Numbered from the stretch's first letter, positions 44,067 through 52,757 are shown. The stretch is DNA of 64,000 nucleotides from Bryobacteraceae bacterium (GCA_026002855.1 BPGD01000001.1:3294001-3358000); one strand, 5' to 3'. A program made the numbers and translations. The notes: generated by a model from the letters alone, not told the origin.

Positions 44067-44672
44067 TGTCAAGGGCATCAGTTGTTGTCCGCCGGTTTCA
44101 GCGCAAAGCGCCAGGCGACAACCCACGTTTCAGTGCGGGTCCGAAATCGGATCGAGCGACGACCGGAGGAATATGGCTGTCAGGAATGCACCGGCAGGTT
44201 GAGCAGGCCACTGCTCGTCAATCACTTACAGCAACTCTCTCCGCCCCGGAATCCCCTTTGTTTGACTTGGCGAGCCAATACTTTTTCCCGCGAACGTCCC
44301 CGCCCGCTCGTTAACGCTCCTCTCCTTCCGCAACCGCGCAATTGGGCGTGTTTTCACGACTTCCGCGTCTCTGGTTTGCGCCCCGCGTCCGGCTTGCCGC
44401 GCCGATCTGCGCGCCCGCAACGTTTGCCAGAGGCCGTTTTCTCCCCGTCTCCGGGCTCAACCAGGAATCGGTTAACACTATCGCGGGGGTTGTCCCACCC
44501 CAGGCCGGACGTTCCGAAACCGGGCCGCGAATATAGTTAACGGACGCGGCAACATGCCGCGTCGATCCTAATCCACCAGACGCCGGTTCGACCGCAAAGC
44601 GGAGATCGTCGTGGGTGGTCACTTTTACTTCGCGCAGCTTGCCTGCGGGCTGCGCGGGCAAGGAGACCGCTC

Positions 44673-44822
44673 ATGCGCGATCGCGACGCCGCGCTCGATC
44701 AAGCCATCCGCGAGGTCGCCGCCATCCTCGGCGATGCACTCGTCCGCCTGCTCTTTCCTAATCCCGCCGTCCGGCAAGTTGACTTCGCGGAGACAGAGAG
44801 CCCTCATGTCACTGGTGGTTGA
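44673..44822 (+). CDS. Small conserved protein ahead of DUF2924, copy C
   Basis: 49 residues: MRDRDAALDQAIREVAAILGDALVRLLF followed by a short variable tail. A near-identical 48-residue copy lies at 50462-50608 upstream of the intact DUF2924 gene, with differences mainly in the tail. Conservation of frame between two diverged copies supports a real gene. GGAGA lies about 6 bases upstream. It may regulate or assist the recombinase module; no domain is recognised. Confidence 0.6.
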   Translation: MRDRDAALDQAIREVAAILGDALVRLLFPNPAVRQVDFAETESPHVTGG

Positions 44823-44826
44823 CGCC

Positions 44827-45060
44827 ATGAAGACAGAAACCCAAGTCCGAGAGGAGATCGAGGCGCTCCGTAGCCTGACCACGGCCCAACTCAAGGAAAA
44901 GTACCGCGAGGTCTTCGGCGAGGAGTCCCGATCCAATCACAAGCAGTTTCTGTTCCGACGCATAGCCTGGCGCATTCAAGCCAACGCGTGGGGCGGCCTG
45001 TCCGAGCGCGCCCGCCGGCGTGCACTCGAGATCGCCAACGATGCCCATCTTCGCATCCGG
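44827..45060 (+). pseudogene. DUF2924 gene fragment
   Basis: From ATG 44827 the first 78 residues (MKTETQVREEIEALRSLTTAQLKEKYREVFGEESRSNHKQFLFRRIAWRIQ and on to ANDAHLRIR) match the intact DUF2924 protein at 49941-50465. Similarity ends at about 45060, where IS3 transposase sequence starts. The C-terminal half is lost, so this is a dead copy. Confidence 0.85.
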
Positions 45061-45061
45061 C

Positions 45062-45675
45062 CGCCAGCCGCAGCCTGTCGAGCCCAAACGGCACGAAGGA
45101 ACCATCCTCGCCGAACGGCCCAAGCGAGGTGTGGGGCATTGACGCCACGGCCGCCTTCACTCTCCGGGACGGGTAGGTGCCCATCTTCGCCATGATCGAC
45201 CACGGCTCGACCTGCTGCCTCGGCATCCACGTGGCCAAACGCGGCACGCGGTTTGAGGTGCTGGAGCCGGTGGGCCAGGCCGTGCGTGAACAGTTCGGCG
45301 GCTTCTCGGAAGGCATCGCTGCCGGCGTCAAGCTGCCTCATGACCACGGCTCCCAATTTATGAGTGACGACTTTCAGCGTGAGATCCGCTTTCTCGGCAT
45401 GGAGTCCTCACCCGCTCTTGTCCGCGAGCCCGAAGGCAACGGCTCGATCGAACACTTCTTCCGCACTCTCAAGGAGCAGCTTCTCTGGGTGCGGCATTTC
45501 GAGACCCTGGAAGAACTGGCCGAAGCCCTCGAACAATTCCGCCACCGCTACGACGAGCAGTGGCTGGTCGAACGCCTCCACTTCCAATCCCCGCGGCAGG
45601 CTCATCAGGCCCTGCTTGCCCTCGAGCCCGCCGCACGACAATAATTCAAAAAACTGTCCAGGAAATCGGGGGCGG
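45062..45675 (+). pseudogene. IS3-family transposase orfB remnant with right end
   Basis: The frame reads PSEVWGIDATAAFTLRDG, a TAG at 45174-45176, then VPIFAMIDH...HDHGSQFMSDDFQREIRFLG...EGNGSIEHFFRTLKEQLLWV...QAHQALLALEPAARQ and a stop at 45644. The catalytic Asp, Asp and Glu are all present, but the 5' part of the gene is missing and Trp is the residue expected at the TAG (TGG to TAG). The terminal repeat around CTGTCCAGGAAATCGGGGG follows at 45655-45675. It is fused directly to the DUF2924 fragment. Confidence 0.8.
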
Positions 45676-45711
45676 TAAAAAAAGTCTTGGGGAACTCTGA
45701 CCGGGGTCTGG

Positions 45712-46656
45712 GTGCCGCACGACGTGCGGGACCAGATCGTGGACTTTGTCCGGCGCTGGTCCGAGGCCAGCGAGATCGGCGCCGGACAGTTTATTGGGTG
45801 GCTCGGGGTGACGGCCAGCAAGTTCTATTGCTGGCGGGAGCGCTACGGCCGGGCCAACGAGCACAACGGTTGGGTTCCCCGGGACTTCAGGTTGGAGGAC
45901 TGGGAGAAGCAGGCCATCATTGGGTTCCATCTGAAGAATCCGCTGGAAGGCTACCGGAGGCTGGCGTTCATGATGCTGGACGCGGATATCGTGGCGGTGA
46001 GTCCATCGAGTGTATGGCGGGTGTTGAGCCAAGCGGGACTGCTGCGGAAGTGGAACGGCAAACCGTCGAAGAAAGGGACCGGGTTCGAGCAACCGCCCGC
46101 GCCGCACCAGCACTGGCACATCGATGTTTCCTATATCAACATTGCGGGGACGTTCTATTACCTCTGCTCGGTGCTGGACGGCTTCAGCCGGTTCATTGTG
46201 CATTGGGACCTGCGGCCGGCCATGACCGAGGGCGACATCGAGATCATCCTCGAAGCGGCGCGGGAGCGGTAGCCGGCCACCAAGCCGCGGATCATCTCCG
46301 ACAACGGGCCGCGGTTCATCGCGCGGGACTTCAAAGAGTTCATTCGCCTTGCGGGCATGACGCCCGTGCGCACGTCGCCCTACTATCCGCAATCGAACGG
46401 AAAAATCGAGCGCTGGCAGAAATCGCTGAAAAGCGGGTGCATCCAGCCCGGCACGCCGCTGACGCCGGAGGATGCGCGCTGGCTGATTCAGCAGTACGTG
46501 GATCACTACAACACGGTGCGCCTCCACAGCGCGATTGGTTTTGTGACGCCGGCCGACATGCTGGCCGGCCGCCAGACAGAGATCCACGAGGCGCGCGACC
46601 GCAAGTTGGAGGAGGCGCGGCGGCAGCGGCAACTGGGCCGGCAACAGGCGGCATGA
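45712..46656 (+). pseudogene. IS3-family transposase (second type), interrupted by one amber codon
   Basis: The frame from GTG 45712 is full length, about 314 codons, with only a TAG at 46270-46272. Before it: PHDVRDQIVDFVRRWSEASE, SKFYCWRERYGRANEHNGWVPRD, HQHWHIDVSYINIAGTFYYLCSVLDGFSRF (first Asp). After it: PATKPRIISDNGPRFIARDFKEFIRLAGM (second Asp), SPYYPQSNGKIERWQKS (Glu). Relatives have Tyr or Phe at the amber position, so one base change explains it. Inverted-repeat ends were not located with confidence. Confidence 0.85.
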
Positions 46657-47051
46657 GGAGACAAGTTACAATGGCTCTGCCAGGTGAAACGGAAGCGGGC
46701 TCTGCGGGGACGCAACCCTGCCGAGGGATAGCCTGGCGGGCTCATCGAGACGATCGAGGCGAGCGCGGAAGCCGTCTTTCGCGCTCTTCCCAAAACCACA
46801 TCGGATCGGTAGACCCCCATGCCTTGAAAATCCCCGCCCGAAGGGCCGCATACTCACTAACGGGAAACGCTCGAATTCCATTTCAGGCTGAGCCGGAACA
46901 CGTCCTGCGGAGGCAATTCGTCTCCTTCGGTCTATAGGAACTTTGTTCTGCTCCGTGGTGTCATTTCGGCTACAGGGGCATCGAGCGAACGAGACGGAGT
47001 GCTCGTAGGTAGGCCGCTCATCATTCAATGACTGGGTTCACAGAGAGGATT
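46657..47051. other. Spacer without a recognised gene
   Basis: About 395 bp after the amber-interrupted transposase. It probably contains the right end of that element near GGAGACAAGTTACAATGG, but no matching left end was seen. No RNA gene or open frame that I can support. Confidence 0.5.
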
Positions 47052-47828
47052 ATGGAGTTGGAACATCTCCCGAATCGCCGGCGTTTTCTTCTCGCCCCCG
47101 TAGCCATGGCGGTTGGATGCAGTCGTGTTCGTGCAGATCGCACGTCGCCTGCGGGTACCATTGACGTCTCCGGGCTTATTGCGACATTCTCGGTGGACTA
47201 TCCTCGACCGCTCGAATCAGTTGTCTACACGTTCGTTCAGGAATACGGCTGGCTCATCACCTTCGAGGAAGCGCCCGTCATGTACTCGGGAGACATGATA
47301 GATGTGACCGTCAACCCCAGCGTGGGGATCCGAGCCTACAATCCCCGAGGAGGCAGGCTGGAGTTCTCCTATCGTCTTCGCCAGGCCGGAAGGCCTCCCG
47401 AGGACCCGATGCCAGTCCTGAAGGCCGCCATCGAGGCGCATCATAGGGCGGGCTTTCCTGGGTGCTACGAAGTAGTGCAGGTTGGTGGCTATTTCCATAT
47501 TGTGCCCACAGCGCATTACAACGAACGAGGAGTTCTCGAACTGGTCCAAAGTCCTCTCGATGCCCTCGTGACAGTCGATGGCGGCGGGCGGCCATCGTGG
47601 CCCTTTTTCAACGACCTGGTTCGGGCGGTTGAGAGGAGTTCCGGATATAGGATTCTCATCGGACACAACCCGTTCTACCAAGGAGATCAACCCACAATCG
47701 GACAACGATTCAAGAACGTTCAAGCCCGCACGATCTTAAGGGCGCTGATCCAGGCCGCAGGCAAACCGAGGAGGTGGTATCTACTGTCCGTGCCGGGTCA
47801 GAGGCAGTATGCTCTCAGCATCGTGTAA
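47052..47828 (+). CDS. Exported protein of unknown function
   Basis: 258 residues from ATG 47052 (ATG 47028 also in frame). The N-terminus MELEHLPNRRRFLLAPVAMAVGCSR has a twin-arginine-like RRRFLL followed by a short hydrophobic stretch and a Cys, suggesting a Tat or lipoprotein signal. The rest is a mixed alpha/beta protein (YTFVQEYGWLITFEEAPVMYSGDMIDVT, SSGYRILIGHNPFYQGD). Similar small exported proteins are common in Acidobacteriota. Family unknown. It lies between two mobile fragments and looks intact. Confidence 0.6.
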   Translation: MELEHLPNRRRFLLAPVAMAVGCSRVRADRTSPAGTIDVSGLIATFSVDYPRPLESVVYTFVQEYGWLITFEEAPVMYSGDMIDVTVNPSVGIRAYNPRGGRLEFSYRLRQAGRPPEDPMPVLKAAIEAHHRAGFPGCYEVVQVGGYFHIVPTAHYNERGVLELVQSPLDALVTVDGGGRPSWPFFNDLVRAVERSSGYRILIGHNPFYQGDQPTIGQRFKNVQARTILRALIQAAGKPRRWYLLSVPGQRQYALSIV

Positions 47829-47876
47829 CCTCGAGGGCATTGAATCTGATCGCCTACTGCCGGCCATGGATTGAGC

Positions 47877-47901
47877 TGTACTTAGCGGGAGATGACCGGA
47901 C
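47877..47901 (+). repeat. Orphan end of the IS481-family element
   Basis: TGTACTTAGCGGGAGATGAC followed by CGGAC repeats the terminal sequence of the element at 2626-3839. No transposase or second end is nearby. It is the scar of a deletion or of a one-ended event and marks a former IS481 position just beside the recombinase module. Confidence 0.8.
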
Positions 47902-47987
47902 GGCTTTTCTGAGTCACGCGTTTCTCGAGCCCTCGAAGGATCACCTCGACGTGCCGATTGTTGAGACGTCGAAGCCGTCGCACGAAA

Positions 47988-48431
47988 TCAACTGGTCGAT
48001 GTGGATGCGACGTCAGTGCTAGACTTCGCGCGGGTTCTGCGTCGGCAGAGGGCCTCTCCGCTTTTCCAACGATCTCGCTGACGCTGCCAGTCGACCAGGG
48101 AACCATTCTGCCTCACACATCTTTCTCGCACGCGGTTGTTGTCTACGGATCCATCGGGGGACAAGATGGTCTCTTGGATGTCCGGCGCCAGCAGCGTGAG
48201 GTTCATGATCTGCGTCACCCGTGCCCTTGTGACGAAGCCCAGCCGGGCGAGATCGGCGTAGTCCTTCACCTCGCCACGGTCGATCATGTCCTGGAACTTG
48301 ATGGCCAGCGCCATCAGGCGGGTGATCCGGAGAATGCGCGGCGGCGCCGGAGCCGCAGTTTTCTTCGGCTTGCCCGCCGCCTGCCGCGCCCGCCACTTGA
48401 GCGGGATCTCGTCTTCGCAGCGGTCCTTCAC
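47988..48431 (-). CDS. HTH protein of the recombinase module
   Basis: 147 residues. The middle part, RITRLMALAIKFQDMIDRGEVKDYADLARLGFVTRARVTQIMNLTLLAPDIQETIL, is a helix-turn-helix often encoded immediately after large serine recombinases with DUF2924 partners. The start overlaps the recombinase stop by 4 bases. The last 50 residues are poorly ordered; the gene ends about 90 bp from the orphan IS481 end, so its tail may have been altered. A role as regulator or recombination directionality factor is possible but unproven. Confidence 0.7.
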   Translation of the reverse strand: MKDRCEDEIPLKWRARQAAGKPKKTAAPAPPRILRITRLMALAIKFQDMIDRGEVKDYADLARLGFVTRARVTQIMNLTLLAPDIQETILSPDGSVDNNRVRERCVRQNGSLVDWQRQRDRWKSGEALCRRRTRAKSSTDVASTSTS

Positions 48432-49957
48432 TGTGTCCCTCCTTTGCAGAACTCCCGGATGCCGTTCGAGTGGTAGGTGACCTTGACCTTGTCGCCGCGG
48501 GCGTCGTAGCCGACCCGCTCGATCAATTGGCGCAGCAGCGCCGCCTGCTGCTGGATCGTCATGGTTCTCCAGACCTCGTCAAACATCGCCATGCGCTGGC
48601 GCACCATTTCGTCATCGAACCTCAGCCGATCACCGCGCTCCACGGTGCGGCGCAGTTCTTCCGCTCTGGCCTCTCCCGCCGAGACGATTTCGCGGAGCGT
48701 GGCCTCCCTGCCGGCGCCCAGGTTCTTCGCGCGCGCGAGTTGGGACTTCGCGTTCCGGACGCGGACATTGAGGGCCTTCAACTCCTCGCGGTGCCGGCCC
48801 AGTTCCTCGCTTAACCGCTGGCGCGCCGCTCGGGCGATCGCTTCGACGACCTCGGGTTGAGCGGCGAACCGCCGGACACTTTCAATGACAGCCTCTTCGA
48901 CCACCGGCGCGGACACGGCGCGCGTTGTGCACCCGTCGCCGTTGCGCTGCATGGCGCGAAGGCAGACGTAGTATCGGTACCGCCGGTTCTTGCTCGACGA
49001 GTAGCTCGGCGACATCGGCGATCCGCAGGCCGCACAGTAGAGCAGGCCGCGCAGCAGGGCCTCCACTCTTGGCCCATGTGCGCCGCCGGGGTTCCGCGTG
49101 TTCTCCTTCAGCTTCTGCCGGACCAGGTCGAAGGTGTTGTCGTCAACGATCCGGGGGTGGGCCGCGGCTACGATCTCGTCGGCGGCGCGGATGCGCCCGG
49201 CGTACAGCGGATTCGCCAGCATCGTGTAGATGTGGCACTTCCGCAAGGGATGGCCGCCGAAAGTCTTGCTCTCCTTGGTTGACCACTGCTTGTTGCGCCA
49301 GCCGAGGCCCTCGCATTTCGCCACGATGCCATGGACGGAGTGACCTTCCAGGTACCACTCGAAGATCTGGCGCACACGGGCGGCCTCCTCTTCGTTGATA
49401 ACCAGGTTGCTGTCCTCCAGGTCGTACCCCAGCGGGACGTGGCCGCCGGTCCATTTGCCGCGCTTGCGCGCCATGACCTGCTTGTCGCGGGTGCGCTCGG
49501 AGATGATCTCCCGTTCGAATTGCGCGAAGGAAAGCAGAATGTTCAGCGTGAGGCGGCCGAGGGAGGTCGTGGTGTTGAACTGCTGCGTGACCGATACGAA
49601 CGTCGCGCCGTGCTTCTCCAGGATCTCCATGATCCGGCCGAAGTCACGGATGGAGCGGCTGAGCCGGTCCACCTTGTAGACCACGACGCAATCGACCTTC
49701 TTGGCCTGGATGTCCGCCAGCAGGCGGCGCAGCGCCGGGCGGTCCATGTTGGCGCCGGTGTAGCCGCCGTCGTCGTATTGGTCCGGCAGCAGGATCCAAC
49801 CCTCGCCGGCCTGGCTGCGGATGTAGGCCTCGCCGGCGTCGCGTTGCGCGTCGAGGGAGTTGAAGTCCTGGTTCAATCCCTCATCGGTGGACTTGCGCGT
49901 GTAGATGGCGCAGCGGACCGGCTTCGGCGCGCCGTTGCCGTTATTCCCGTTCGCCAT
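48428..49957 (-). CDS. Large serine recombinase
   Basis: 509 residues. Resolvase catalytic domain at the N-terminus with the nucleophile S23 in YTRKSTDEG, and VVYKVDRLSRSIRDF and FAQFEREIISERTRDK. Then the recombinase domain (GYDLEDSNLVINEEEAARVRQIFEWYLEG), a zinc-ribbon region (CAACGSPM ... C ... C) and a coiled coil (about residues 385-450). It integrates or excises DNA between att sites without duplicated targets. It overlaps the DUF2924 gene before it and the HTH gene after it. It could be the integrase of the prophage or of a separate island. Confidence 0.93.
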   Translation of the reverse strand: MANGNNGNGAPKPVRCAIYTRKSTDEGLNQDFNSLDAQRDAGEAYIRSQAGEGWILLPDQYDDGGYTGANMDRPALRRLLADIQAKKVDCVVVYKVDRLSRSIRDFGRIMEILEKHGATFVSVTQQFNTTTSLGRLTLNILLSFAQFEREIISERTRDKQVMARKRGKWTGGHVPLGYDLEDSNLVINEEEAARVRQIFEWYLEGHSVHGIVAKCEGLGWRNKQWSTKESKTFGGHPLRKCHIYTMLANPLYAGRIRAADEIVAAAHPRIVDDNTFDLVRQKLKENTRNPGGAHGPRVEALLRGLLYCAACGSPMSPSYSSSKNRRYRYYVCLRAMQRNGDGCTTRAVSAPVVEEAVIESVRRFAAQPEVVEAIARAARQRLSEELGRHREELKALNVRVRNAKSQLARAKNLGAGREATLREIVSAGEARAEELRRTVERGDRLRFDDEMVRQRMAMFDEVWRTMTIQQQAALLRQLIERVGYDARGDKVKVTYHSNGIREFCKGGTQ

Positions 49958-50465
49958 GCTTCACTCCGGGCCGGTGGCCAAGGTTGAAAAACGCAAAGCC
50001 ATTCCAGCGCGTGCCCGTGGCCTCCGTCACGGCGCGGCTCAGGGACGTGTAGATCCTGCCGTTGCATTCGAACCCGCCATCGGGCCGGACGTGGACGACG
50101 ATGTCCTTGCCCTGATAGCGGCGGATGAGCGGCGTGCCCGGCAACGGCAACCGCGGATCGAGCGACGGCTTTAGCCGCGTCTCCGTGGTCCGGCCGTCGT
50201 CAACCGGTGCCCGCAGGAAGTTCCTGGGCGCCCGGATACGGAGATCAGCATCGTTGGCGATTTCGAGCGCACGCCGGCGGGCGCGTTCGGAGAGGCCGCC
50301 CCAGGCGTTCGCCTGGATGCGCCAGGCGATGCGGCGGAACAGGAACTGCTTGTGATTGGATCGGGAGTCCTCGCCGAAGACCTCGCGGTACTTCTCCTTG
50401 AGCTGCGCCGTGGTCAGGTTGCGGAGGCCCTCGATCTCCTCTCGGATTTCGGTCTCGGTTCTCAT
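49941..50465 (-). CDS. DUF2924 protein of the recombinase module, intact copy
   Basis: 174 residues: MRTETEIREEIEGLRNLTTAQLKEKYREVFGEDSRSNHKQFLFRRIAWRIQANAWGGLSERARRRALEIANDADLRIR, then a beta-rich half ending TRWNGFAFFNLG. DUF2924 genes typically precede large serine recombinases in Proteobacteria and Acidobacteriota elements; the function is unknown, possibly DNA binding. It overlaps the recombinase start by 17 bases and the small gene upstream by ATGA. A truncated copy lies at 44827-45060. Confidence 0.9.
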   Translation of the reverse strand: MRTETEIREEIEGLRNLTTAQLKEKYREVFGEDSRSNHKQFLFRRIAWRIQANAWGGLSERARRRALEIANDADLRIRAPRNFLRAPVDDGRTTETRLKPSLDPRLPLPGTPLIRRYQGKDIVVHVRPDGGFECNGRIYTSLSRAVTEATGTRWNGFAFFNLGHRPGVKHGERE

Positions 50466-50974
50466 GGCGTTAAGGGAGCAGTCACATGAGGGCTCTCCGT
50501 CTCCGGGAAGTCAACAGGCGCGGGGAATAACAGCCGGACGAGTGCAGCGCCGAGGATGGCGGCGACCTCGCGGATGGCTTGATCAAGCGCGGCGTCGCGA
50601 TCGCGCATGAGCGGTCTCCTTGCCCGCGCAGCCCGCAGGCAAGCTGCGCGAAGTAAAAGTGACCACCCACGACGATCTCCGCTTTGCGGTCGAACCGGCG
50701 TCTGGTGGATTAGGATCGACGCGGCATGTTGCCGCGTCCGTTGACCATATTCTCGGCTCCGTTTCGGAACGTCCGGCCTGGGGTGGGACAATCCTTGGGA
50801 TGCTGTTAACCAATTCCTGGTTGTGCCCAGAGACGGGGAGAAACGGCCTCCGGTGAACGTTGCGGGCCCACAGATCGGCGCGGCAAGCCGGACACGGGGC
50901 GGAAACCAGAAACGCGGAAGCCACGAAAACACGGCAAGTTGCGGGGTTACGGACGGAGAGAGGTGTTAACGGGC
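50225..50974. repeat. Dispersed repeat copy D and inverted-repeat arm
   Basis: The minus-strand counterpart of 44202-45060. It holds the start of the intact DUF2924 gene, the 48-residue gene, the conserved hairpin (about 50714-50734) and, from 50771, the A-D repeat in reverse. The repeat is cut at 50974 by the ISL3 element. Compared with copy C it is about nine tenths identical by eye. Confidence 0.85.
50462..50608 (-). CDS. Small conserved protein ahead of DUF2924, copy D
   Basis: 48 residues, MRDRDAALDQAIREVAAILGAALVRLLFPAPVDFPET and a short tail. Its stop overlaps the DUF2924 start (ATGA), so the two are translationally coupled; GGAGA precedes the start. It is the first gene of the unit small gene - DUF2924 - recombinase - HTH. 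See the paralogue at 44673-44822. Confidence 0.65.
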   Translation of the reverse strand: MRDRDAALDQAIREVAAILGAALVRLLFPAPVDFPETESPHVTAPLTP

Positions 50975-52295
50975 GGCTCTTGATCAAAAATGGGGGCAGG
51001 CGCGGGATCCAGGCTGGCAAAACAAACTTGGGAGGTATTGTTTTGACCCGCTCTGAGATCTTGCCAGGCCTGCCCGGCTATCAGGTTATCGCGATCGAAC
51101 GAGGGCCGGACGGCGTGAGGATTCGCGTTCGCTATGTAGGCCCGCGTGGGTGTCCGCATTGCGGCGGAACGAGGCTGCGCAGCAAGGGACGAGTGCGACG
51201 CTTGGTGCGGCTTCAGGATTGGGCCCAGCGCCATTGTCGGCTGGAGGTGGAGGCGCCCAAGGCGCAGTGTCTGGCCTGCGGGCGGCATTTCCGCCAGCCG
51301 CTGCCCGGCATCCTGCCTTGGCAGCGGGCCAGCGAAGCCTTCCGCCGGGCCATCTTCCAGCAGCATCTGGACGGCATCAACCGCAGCCGGCTGGCGCGGC
51401 GGGAGGGCATCGGCGCAGCCACCGTCCAGCGCTACTTCCAGCACGGGCTCCGGCGGCAGGCGGCCCAATGGCAGTCGGTTCGCTGTCCGAAATACCTCGG
51501 CCTGGACGAGCACTTCTTCACGCGCCGCCACGGCTACGCCACCACGCTGTGCCACCTGGGCCGCCACAAGGTCTTCGACGTCGTGCTCGGCCGCTCGGAG
51601 GCCAGCCTCGACGCCTATTTCCAACGCCTGGAGGGCAAGGCCGAGGTCGAGCTCGCCTGCATCGACCTGGCCTCCCATTACCGCGCCCTGGTGCGGAAGC
51701 ACTTCCCCAACGCCCGCATCGTCGCCGACCGCTTCCACGTCATCCGCCTGGTCCATCACCCCTTCCTCGCCTGCTGGCGCGAGCTGGATCCGCCCGCCAG
51801 CCGCAATCGCGGCCTCCTCAGCTTGATGCGCCGCCACTCACACCGCCTCAGCCCGCCCCAGCGCGAGCGCCTGGAGCAGTACTTGGCCCAGCATCCCCCC
51901 TCCAACTCATCTACCGCTTCAAGCAACGCCTCTGCCACCTGCTGCTTCGCAAGCACCAAACCCGCGCCCAGTGCCGCCGCCTCGCCTGCCGCTTCCTCAA
52001 GGCCGTCAGCCAGCTCCGCGATGCCGGCCTGCCCCAGCTCGTCCAGCTCGGCCAAACCTTGTTTGCCTGGCGCGAAGAAATCGCCGCCATGTGGCGCTTC
52101 ACCCGCAACAACGCCATCACGGAAGGCTTCCACACTGTCATGGAGCTCATCAACCGTCAAGCCTTCGGCTTCCGAAACTTCGAAAACTACCGGATGCGAG
52201 TCAAAATCGAGTGTGGTTCACTGAAGAGGGATTGCGTTCCGCCCCCGGACTTGGCGTAGACGCCCCGTTCCTGCCCCCGGATTTAGCGTAGAGCC
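50975..52295 (+). mobile_element. ISL3-family insertion sequence
   Basis: About 1321 bp. Left end GGCTCTTGATCAAAAATGGG at 50975 and right end, on the minus strand from 52295, GGCTCTACGCTAAATCCGGG; both continue into GGGCAGG. It carries one transposase gene with a frameshift. It cuts repeat copy D on its left and stops 11 bases before the tRNA-Arg gene on its right. The expected 8-bp target duplication is not visible, so one side may have been deleted. Confidence 0.8.
51043..52259 (+). pseudogene. ISL3-family transposase, frameshifted at a C-run
   Basis: TTG 51043 follows GGAGGT. The N-terminus has the zinc-binding pairs CPHCGG and CLACGR, then an HTH (RREGIGAATVQRYFQHGL), the DDE core with YLGLDEHFFTRR, ELACIDLASHYRALV, and RFHVIRLVHHPF. 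At C6 (51895-51900) the frame slips by -1; similarity goes on as LQLIYRFKQRLCHLLLRKHQTRAQ and NAITEGFHTVMELINRQAFGFRNFENYRMRV with the last Glu. A seventh C would restore the frame, so this is a homopolymer indel, real or a sequencing error. Confidence 0.85.
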
Positions 52296-52306
52296 GCAAA
52301 AGAAAA

Positions 52307-52383
52307 TGGTGCGCCCGGAGTGATTCGAACACCCGACCTACTGGTTCGTAGCCAGTCGCTCTATCCAGCTGAGCTACGGGCGC
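52307..52383 (-). tRNA. tRNA-Arg (ACG)
   Basis: The minus strand folds as a full tRNA: acceptor GCGCCCG/CGGGCGC, D-arm with AGCTGGATA, anticodon stem ACTGG/CCAGT with loop CTACGAA (anticodon ACG), T-loop TTCGAAT, discriminator A and an encoded CCA. It lies between the ISL3 end and core genes and marks the boundary of the accessory DNA. Confidence 0.95.
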
Positions 52384-52757
52384 ACGCTGGTGTTTTCAAT
52401 TGGCATTATAGCGGCTCGCGCCCGGCCGAAGCAAGAGGAGCGGGCGCGGCGCGGACGAGCGCGGCCAGGCGGCACAGACGAGCGGAGCCGGGGGTGGACC
52501 GACCCGAAAGGCGACAGCAGGATGTTGCGCCTTGCCGCCGTCGTTCGGCGAGACGGCGGTGATCAGAGAAGCGGCGGGCAAGAGCGGACCTTGCGCCGCA
52601 TACTGAGTCCTGCTGGGCGCAGACGCTCCGCGCGGAGCGGGGGCAAATGTCCGGCATGACCAAGGCGGCTTTCGACCCTGTCCGACCGGGGCACGAACAG
52701 GTTTACCGGAAAGGCTCGCAGCAGGACGCCGCGGCAGCGCGCTGAGACGCCGCCGGT
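52384..52757. other. Spacer between tRNA-Arg and mnmE, no gene seen
   Basis: 374 bp of GC-rich sequence. A 121-codon minus-strand frame (52396-52761) exists but is Pro/Ala/Arg-rich and looks like a chance frame of GC-rich DNA. No terminator with a T-run and no repeat of the tRNA end was found. Confidence 0.5.

Larger units (their letters stand above)
44202..45060. repeat. Dispersed repeat copy C with extended inverted-repeat arm
   Basis: The first roughly 310 bp are the A-D repeat. The similarity to the minus strand of 50225-50974 then continues through a hairpin (GACGCGGCA at 44543-44551 with TGCCGCGTC at 44555-44563), a 49-codon gene and the first 78 codons of a DUF2924 gene, ending abruptly at about 45060. 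Copies C and D thus form a pair of inverted repeats of about 750-850 bp, 5.2 kb apart, around the recombinase module. Confidence 0.85.
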
